A stretch of 6,807 nt of DNA from JANXQE01 sp035651635 (GTDB taxonomy: Bacteria; Verrucomicrobiota; Verrucomicrobiia; Limisphaerales; UBA8199), in assembly GCA_035651635.1 (NCBI GenBank), contig DASRFK010000204.1:1-6807 (forward strand), given 5' to 3'. The position numbers were made by a program, and so were the translations under genes. Of the stretch, positions 1-4,225 are shown piece by piece (the stretch's first letter is position 1; the number at the start of each line of letters is the position of its first letter). Under the pieces are notes generated by a model, which did no database searches, was not told the DNA's origin, and saw only the letters and a list, made by a program, of their open reading frames with translations.

Positions 1-102
1 GATCCCCAAACCGAATCTGGCAAAACTACGGGTTCGGCCCCGCCACTCTTCGGCCGTTGCTGCGGGCAGAATGCCCGGCGCGCGGACTTCCCAGTCCGCA
101 GC
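1..102. repeat. Repeat copy 1 (102 bp)
   Basis: This copy lacks one A present in copy 2 (CCCCGCC against CCCCAGCC). Its first palindrome is CGGGCA-GAA-TGCCCG at 63-77, with a 6-base stem. Its second is GCGGACT-TCCC-AGTCCGC at 82-99, with a perfect 7-base stem. Confidence 0.9.
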
Positions 103-205
103 GATCCCCAAACCGAATCTGACAAAACCACGGGTTCGGCCCCAGCCACTCTTCGGCCGTTGCTGCGGGCAGAATGCCCGCGCGCCGGACTTCCCAGTCC
201 GCAGC
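103..205. repeat. Repeat copy 2 (103 bp)
   Basis: The first palindrome is GCGGGCA-GAA-TGCCCGC at 165-181, a perfect 7-base stem. The second is CGGACT-TCCC-AGTCCG at 186-201, a 6-base stem. Between the palindromes, copy 1 reads GGCGCG where this copy reads CGCGCC, so one stem loses a pair while the other gains one. Confidence 0.9.
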
Positions 206-291
206 GATCCCCAAACCGAATCTGACAAAACTACGGGTTCGGTCTCAGCCACTCTTCGGCCGTTCCTGCGGGCAAGGATGCCCGCGCGCCG
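206..291. repeat. Repeat copy 3, truncated
   Basis: This copy keeps the unit up to the first palindrome and then diverges at about 291, so the GGACT/AGTCC palindrome is missing. The remaining palindrome, GCGGGCA-AGGA-TGCCCGC at 268-285, has the same 7-base stem as copy 2 but a changed, longer loop (AGGA instead of GAA). The left part differs from copy 2 by few bases. The truncated end lies 44 bases before hemL. Confidence 0.85.
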
Positions 292-335
292 TTCTTTTCG
301 CGTGCGTTGGGGAGTTTTACCACTAATGTCTCCGT
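292..335 (+). promoter_or_regulatory. Short leader between the repeat array and hemL
   Basis: Only 44 bases separate the last repeat from the hemL start. They contain a purine-rich GGGGAG at 309-314, but this is 21 bases from the chosen ATG, too far for a normal ribosome binding site. I see no convincing -35/-10 pair. The hemL promoter therefore either lies inside the repeats, is weak, or is of a type I cannot recognise. A stop codon (TAA, 324-326) in the hemL frame rules out a much longer N-terminus. Confidence 0.3.
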
Positions 336-1625
336 ATGATGTCGCGGAAAAAATCCGAGCAACTCTTTGCCGAGGCGCTCCGGTACATACCCGGCGGGGT
401 GAACTCGCCTGTCCGGGCCTTCCGGGCGGTAGGGGGGCAACCGTTTTTTGCCGAGCGTGCTCGCGGCTCAAAGATCTGGGACGCGGACGGCAATGAGTAC
501 ATCGATTACGTGGGCACCTGGGGACCCGCCATTCTCGGCCATGCCCATCCCAAGATCATCAAGGCGGTGCAAACGGCAGCCGAAAACGGAACCAGTTTTG
601 GAATTCCCAATGCGGCCGAAGTGACTATGGCGCGGCTGATTTGCTCACTGGTTCCGAGCGTTCAGAAAGTCAGGATGTGCAACTCCGGCACCGAAGCCAC
701 TATGTCGGCCGTCCGGTTGGCGCGCGGATTTACCAAACGGGACAAAATCATCAAGTTTGATGGATGCTATCACGGCCACGCGGATTCCTTGCTGGTGAAG
801 GCCGGGTCCGGGGCGCTGACGTTCGGCAACCCCGACAGCGCGGGCGTTCCGGCGGCCTTTACCGAACACACCATTGTCCTGCCCTTCAATGAACCCCCAG
901 CCGTAGAACAGGCCTTTCAAGCGAATCCCGGCAAAATCGCCGGCATCATCGTTGAACCTGTCCCCGGCAATGCCGGCTTGTATCTGCCCAAATCAGGTTA
1001 CCTGGAGTTCCTGCGCCAGATCACGAGCTCAAATGGCACCCTATTGATATTCGACGAGGTCATGACCGGATTCCGGTTGGCCAAAGGCGGAGCGCAGGAG
1101 CTCTTCGGGATCAGGCCGGACCTGACCTGTTTCGGCAAAGTGATCGGCGGAGGATTGCCAGTCGGGGCGTTTGGAGGACGCGGGGAGATTATGGATTTGC
1201 TGGCCCCTTTGGGACCGGTTTACCAGGCTGGAACACTCAGTGGCAATCCGTTGGCGATGAGCGCGGGCATTGCGGCCTTGGAAGAACTTTCAGAGACCAA
1301 TGCCTACCGCAAGCTCGAAGAACTCGGAGCGGCACTGCAACAGGGTCTGCAAGCTGCCGCCAAAGCCGCCGGCATCGCCGTCCAGTTCAACCGCTGCGGG
1401 TCGATGTTTTGCGCCTATTTTTGCGCCGAGCCGGTGCACAACTTGACGGATGCGCTCAAGAGCGATCGCCAGAGATTTAAGCGTTACTTCCATTCGATGC
1501 TCGACCAGGGCATCTACCTTGCCCCGTCGCAGTTCGAGGCTGGGTTCCTGTCGGCCGCCCATACCCAATCCGACATTGAAAAAACTGTCGGTGCGGCCGA
1601 AAAAGCTCTCCAGCAAGTCGCCTGA
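336..1625 (+). CDS. hemL: Glutamate-1-semialdehyde 2,1-aminomutase
   Basis: This PLP enzyme converts glutamate-1-semialdehyde to 5-aminolevulinate, the last step of the C5 route to heme and other tetrapyrroles, in the cytosol. The 429-residue product matches the family along its whole length; the E. coli enzyme has 426. Visible family blocks are IPGGVNSPVRAF (18-29), the PLP phosphate-binding region NSGTEATMSAVRLARGF (116-132), GCYHGHAD (143-150), FDEVMTGFR (239-247, with the Asp that contacts the pyridine nitrogen), DLTCFGKVIGGG (262-273, with Lys268 as the expected Schiff-base lysine) and GPVYQAGTLSGNP (293-305). The start is ATG at 336; a second ATG at 339 aligns equally well with the E. 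coli N-terminus, and an in-frame stop at 324 excludes anything much longer. No clear Shine-Dalgarno is present. It is the first gene of the probable four-gene operon and all key residues are intact. Confidence 0.98.
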   Translation: MMSRKKSEQLFAEALRYIPGGVNSPVRAFRAVGGQPFFAERARGSKIWDADGNEYIDYVGTWGPAILGHAHPKIIKAVQTAAENGTSFGIPNAAEVTMARLICSLVPSVQKVRMCNSGTEATMSAVRLARGFTKRDKIIKFDGCYHGHADSLLVKAGSGALTFGNPDSAGVPAAFTEHTIVLPFNEPPAVEQAFQANPGKIAGIIVEPVPGNAGLYLPKSGYLEFLRQITSSNGTLLIFDEVMTGFRLAKGGAQELFGIRPDLTCFGKVIGGGLPVGAFGGRGEIMDLLAPLGPVYQAGTLSGNPLAMSAGIAALEELSETNAYRKLEELGAALQQGLQAAAKAAGIAVQFNRCGSMFCAYFCAEPVHNLTDALKSDRQRFKRYFHSMLDQGIYLAPSQFEAGFLSAAHTQSDIEKTVGAAEKALQQVA

Positions 1626-1640
1626 TAACCGAGCATACCG

Positions 1641-2057
1641 ATGCGTATACTGGCTTTGGATCATGGCACCAAGAGGATCGGCGTCGCCGTGAGCGACGAA
1701 CTGCAGATGATCGCCCAACCACTTGAATTCGTCCCGGCTGAGCCGTTTGCCGCCTTTCTGAATAGACTTAAGCAACTGCTCGCCGAAAAGGAAGTCGAGC
1801 TCGTACTGGTAGGTATGCCACGCAACATGAATGGCACCTACGGGCCGGCTGCCCTGAAGGTCGAAGAGTTTGTTGCGGTCCTGCGTGCCGCCATCACTAT
1901 TCCAGTAAAGACGTGGGACGAGCGCCTGACCTCCGCGCAAGCCAATCGTTTTCTCATCGAAGGCAATGTGCGACGGGAGAAGCGCAAGGAAAAGGTCGAT
2001 AAAATGGCGGCGGCGATTCTGTTGCAGAGTTATTTGGACAGCTTCGCGCGTGGATAG
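1641..2057 (+). CDS. ruvX: YqgF/RuvX family nuclease (pre-16S rRNA processing, putative Holliday junction resolvase)
   Basis: This is a small RNase H-fold nuclease of the YqgF family. In E. coli the protein is needed for maturation of the 16S rRNA 5' end; the resolvase label comes from structural similarity to RuvC. At 138 residues it has normal length. Motifs in order are LALDHGTKRIGVAVSD (4-19, with catalytic Asp7), the second strand block LVLVGMPRNMNGT (54-66), DERLTS (93-98) and KVDKMAAAILLQSYLDS (118-134, with catalytic Asp120). It starts 15 bases after the hemL stop and sits 27 bases before truA, so cotranscription is likely. No strong ribosome binding site is seen. The start fits because the first beta strand begins immediately after Met1, as in the family. 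Confidence 0.95.
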   Translation: MRILALDHGTKRIGVAVSDELQMIAQPLEFVPAEPFAAFLNRLKQLLAEKEVELVLVGMPRNMNGTYGPAALKVEEFVAVLRAAITIPVKTWDERLTSAQANRFLIEGNVRREKRKEKVDKMAAAILLQSYLDSFARG

Positions 2058-2084
2058 GGCGCCCGCCCGCTGGCGGCGATCGGA

Positions 2085-2867
2085 ATGGATTCAATCAAGT
2101 TCAAGTTGACGGTGGCTTACGATGGCAGCGGCTACCAGGGTTGGCAGGTCCAAAAGATCGGCACCGGCGTGCAACAGAAACTTGAAGAGGCGTTGGCCAA
2201 ACTGTTCCCCAGCCATCCCCGCGTGCACAGTTCGAGCCGAACCGACACCGGAGTTCACGCGATGGGAATGGTGGCCCACTTCGAGGCCCGGCGTGAAGAG
2301 TGCCGCACCTCGGTGCGCAAATTGGTCCTGGCCATCAATGCGTGGCTGCCGGAAGATGTGCGGGTGCTGCAGGCCGCGCGCGCCAGCGGCGATTTTCATG
2401 CGCGGTTCAGCGCCACCGGAAAGCAGTATCGCTATTTCGTGTGGAATCATGCCGCCATGAACCCATTGTTGCGGCGCAGTTGCTGGCATGTGCCGCGCCG
2501 CCTCAACCTTGTCGCGATACGCACAGCGGCTTCGCGCTTTATCGGCAAGCACGATTTCCAAGCCTTTGCCGCAAACCCCGGTTACGCCAAAGGATCCTAT
2601 GTTCGTGATTTGTGGCGTTGCGAGGTCAGGAAAGCGGGATCGCTCTTAACCTTCATTGTCGAAGGCGACGGCTTTCTTTATAAGATGTGCCGCGGCATTG
2701 TCGGCACGCTCGTCCAGGTAGGACTGGGACAGTTTTCAGCCGAGGAGATGGATCCACTGCTCGCCAAAAAAGATCGGCGCCTGGCCGGCATGACCGCTCC
2801 AGCGCACGGTTTGGTTCTGTGGAAGGTCTTTTACAAAAAATCTCACCATGCGGATCGTTCTAGTTGA
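2085..2867 (+). CDS. truA: tRNA pseudouridine(38-40) synthase TruA
   Basis: TruA isomerises uridines 38, 39 and 40 in the anticodon stem-loop of tRNAs to pseudouridine and works as a dimer in the cytosol. The 260-residue product has the expected blocks: LTVAYDGSGYQGWQ (8-21), the catalytic loop SSRTDTGVHA (50-59, nucleophile Asp54), DFHARFSATGKQYRYFVWN (103-121) and the C-terminal FLYKMCRGIVGTLVQVG (197-213). The catalytic loop is slightly unusual: many homologues have GRTD preceded by Ala or Gly, whereas here Ser precedes RTD. The Arg-Thr-Asp core is intact, so I expect activity. The Lys/Ser-rich tail KKSHHADRSS arises because the last 20 bases overlap the start of trmL in another frame. No strong ribosome binding site precedes the ATG. 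Confidence 0.97.
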   Translation: MDSIKFKLTVAYDGSGYQGWQVQKIGTGVQQKLEEALAKLFPSHPRVHSSSRTDTGVHAMGMVAHFEARREECRTSVRKLVLAINAWLPEDVRVLQAARASGDFHARFSATGKQYRYFVWNHAAMNPLLRRSCWHVPRRLNLVAIRTAASRFIGKHDFQAFAANPGYAKGSYVRDLWRCEVRKAGSLLTFIVEGDGFLYKMCRGIVGTLVQVGLGQFSAEEMDPLLAKKDRRLAGMTAPAHGLVLWKVFYKKSHHADRSS

Positions 2868-3312
2868 ACCGGAGATTGCCCCCAACACCGGCAACATCGC
2901 CCGGCTTTGTGCCGCGACCCACTGCCGGCTGGAGCTGATCGAACCGCTCGGTTTTGCCCTGAACGATGCGCAACTGAAACGCGCCGGTATGGATTACTGG
3001 CAGCATGTGCAATGGCAGCGCTGGCCCAATTGGCCGGCCTTTGAAGAATCGTTACCCGCTGGGGCTCGCACCTGGTTCATTGAATCCGATGGCCCACGCC
3101 TCTATACCGAGGCCAAATTCTCTGCCCTTGATTGCCTGGTTTTCGGCCGTGAAACCGCCGGTTTGCCTCGGCCCCTGCTGGAACAGAACCGCGAACGCTG
3201 GCTGCGCATTCCGATGTTCAATCCAAAGGCGCGCTCACTGAACCTTTCGAACTGTGTCGCCCTGGTCCTGTTTGAAGCCTTGCGGCAGCAGGGTTTTTCC
3301 GGCGCAATCTAA
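2848..3312 (+). CDS. trmL: tRNA (cytidine(34)-2'-O)-methyltransferase TrmL
   Basis: TrmL is a SPOUT-class methyltransferase that uses S-adenosylmethionine to 2'-O-methylate the wobble base 34 of leucine tRNAs. At 154 residues it has nearly the length of the E. coli protein (157). Family signatures are IVLVEPEIAPNTGNIARLCA (3-22), RAGMDYW (45-51), FGRETAGLP (99-107, part of the SAM-binding knot) and IPMFNPKARSLNLSNCVAL (121-139, the C-terminal knot with the conserved SLNLSN). The ATG lies 20 bases inside truA in a different frame, which suggests translational coupling; no clear Shine-Dalgarno is present. It closes the plus-strand cluster and faces the PTS gene tail-to-tail. Related SpoU-type enzymes could share these motifs, but the short length without an N-terminal extension fits TrmL best. 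Confidence 0.95.
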   Translation: MRIVLVEPEIAPNTGNIARLCAATHCRLELIEPLGFALNDAQLKRAGMDYWQHVQWQRWPNWPAFEESLPAGARTWFIESDGPRLYTEAKFSALDCLVFGRETAGLPRPLLEQNRERWLRIPMFNPKARSLNLSNCVALVLFEALRQQGFSGAI

Positions 3313-3349
3313 AGATCGGAAGAGGGCAGGCTCGTGCCGGGCGCCTTGG

Positions 3350-3844
3350 TCACAATTTAGTCTCGGCCTCGCGAATCAGCGAAATCACCTTCTCGGGGCG
3401 ATCGGCGCTCAAGAGTGCCTGCCGCAGCTTGGGGTCGCGCACAAGGCGGATCAGCCGCGCGAGCAAGGCCAGGTGCTGAGTCACGGTGGGAGCGACGACG
3501 AGGAAGAACAGCTTGGCCGGCAGGGCATCCGGCGCGCCATAAGCAATGCCTTGCATGTGCCGCCCGAAGACCACCAGCGATTCATTGACCAGGCCAACCA
3601 GCGCGTTACGCGAGTGAGGCAAAGCGATTTCGTCACCAATGCCGGTGCTGTAGAGCTGCTCGCGCTCGTACAGCGCCCGCAGCAAGGTTTGCCGCTCTTC
3701 CGGCTGCTGCTCCAGTTCGGGGATCTGCTCCACTAACTCGCGCAGAACCGACTCACGGTTCGTGCTTTGCAGATTGAGATTGATCCGCGCCGCCGAGAGC
3801 GCGTCGCTCAAGAGTGTCGATCCAGCACTTGGCATAGGGGACAC
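3350..3844 (-). CDS. PTS EIIA domain protein (fructose/nitrogen-regulatory type, PtsN-like)
   Basis: This stand-alone EIIA domain of the PTS mannitol/fructose family accepts phosphate from HPr on a histidine. The sequence shows the signature STGIGDEIALPHSRN (66-80), with His77 as the phosphorylated residue. Further on are KLFFLVVAP (111-119) and QHLALLARLIRLVRDPKLRQALLSA (123-147), the typical C-terminal part including the conserved His124. No membrane segments or EIIB/EIIC domains are present, and no sugar permease lies nearby, so a regulatory role like PtsN (EIIA-Ntr) is more likely than sugar uptake; this is inference. The 164-residue reading begins at GTG (3844); an ATG at residue 4 (3835) is an equally good start and lies closer to the usual family N-terminus. 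No convincing ribosome binding site separates the two. It converges with trmL. Confidence 0.9.
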   Translation of the reverse strand: MSPMPSAGSTLLSDALSAARINLNLQSTNRESVLRELVEQIPELEQQPEERQTLLRALYEREQLYSTGIGDEIALPHSRNALVGLVNESLVVFGRHMQGIAYGAPDALPAKLFFLVVAPTVTQHLALLARLIRLVRDPKLRQALLSADRPEKVISLIREAETKL

Positions 3845-4000
3845 ATGTTATGGCTGGTAGCGGTCGCGTAAAGCAAATGTAAGTGGCGAGATCCGAGACC
3901 GAGTTGACTCAAATTAAAAGACACCGGGGAGGAGAAACTGAAGCGATGTCCGGTTGGTTTCTTGCCAAGCCGCGTTTCGGTGGTGCTAAAAGCCTGCGCG
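3845..4000. other. Intergenic gap between the large surface-protein gene and the EIIA gene
   Basis: This 156-base gap follows the stop of the minus-strand surface protein and precedes the EIIA gene on the same strand, so it should hold the EIIA promoter and perhaps a terminator. I see only weak signals. Read on the minus strand, an imperfect ACCGG...CCGGT arrangement (roughly 3922-3956) precedes a CTTTTAATTT run, but the loop is about 22 bases. A TTTACG/ATAACA pair near 3847-3872 has short spacing. Neither is convincing. Confidence 0.3.
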
Positions 4001-4225
4001 CTACTCGACACGGATTTGATAAAACCGAGCAGCTCCGTGGGCGGCGGCATCCTGCACCGCCATTGGGGCCCCGGTCCCAAGTTGCCTGAACATATTGGGC
4101 AGGAGAGTCCAATTGGTCGCGGGCAGTGTATCGCTGAAATAAACGGAGTAGAACAAGTTAGCGACAGTGCTAAAGCTGAGAGATGCGCCCGTGTGATTTT
4201 CGGTGAGCGCGACCAGCTTGGGCTG
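4001..4225 (-). other. C-terminal segment of the surface protein (RFYxI type)
   Basis: Residues 854-927 show SLSFSTVANLFYSVYFSDTL, NWTLLPN, LGTGAPMAVQD and the terminal RFYQIRVE. This layout recurs, as far as I remember, at the ends of many predicted extracellular Verrucomicrobiota proteins. It may be a sorting or capping module; its role is not established. The stop is TAG at 4001-4003. Confidence 0.65.

Larger units (their letters stand above)
1..291. repeat. Tandem array of a 102-103 bp repeat with internal palindromes
   Basis: Three head-to-tail copies begin with the same GATCCCCAAACCGAATCTG-like block at 1, 103 and 206. The first two are complete (102 and 103 bases); the third stops at about 291. 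Complete units contain two hairpin-forming palindromes: one with stem (G)CGGGCA/TGCCCG(C), the other with stem CGGACT/AGTCCG around a TCCC loop. Copies differ by a few substitutions and one inserted A, so they are old enough to have diverged slightly. The unit length is not kept to a multiple of three, and the reading frame changes between copies, which argues against a coding repeat. The window begins exactly at a unit start, so further copies may lie upstream. The palindromes resemble intergenic repeats I associate with Verrucomicrobiota genomes, but that is from memory. The function is unknown. Confidence 0.93.

Noticed and set aside
26..214. Minus-strand ORF through the repeats (62 codons)
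   Set aside because: It is low-complexity translation of palindromic repeat DNA; small predicted proteins of this kind are typical annotation artefacts.
71..496. Plus-strand ORF of 141 codons running from the repeats into hemL
   Set aside because: It uses a different frame from hemL, is read through repeat DNA whose unit length is not a multiple of three, and resembles no protein I know.
1290..1940. Long minus-strand ORF of 216 codons across hemL and ruvX
   Set aside because: It lies opposite two well-supported genes and across their junction, and its sequence matches no recognisable family; GC-rich antisense frames often stay open.
3313..3324. Twelve bases identical to the start of a common Illumina adapter (AGATCGGAAGAG)
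   Set aside because: The match ends after 12 bases and the following bases differ from the adapter. Both flanking genes end naturally, so it is most likely chance and not an assembly artefact.
3325..3338. Hairpin GGCA-GGCTCG-TGCC between the converging trmL and EIIA genes as a terminator
   Set aside because: The stem is only four pairs and no T-run follows on either strand.
3946..4089. Possible small plus-strand gene (47 codons) preceded by GGGGAGGAG at 3926-3934
   Set aside because: The purine run looks like a ribosome binding site, but spacing to the ATG is 11 bases, most of the ORF is antisense to the end of the surface-protein gene, and the product has no recognisable features.
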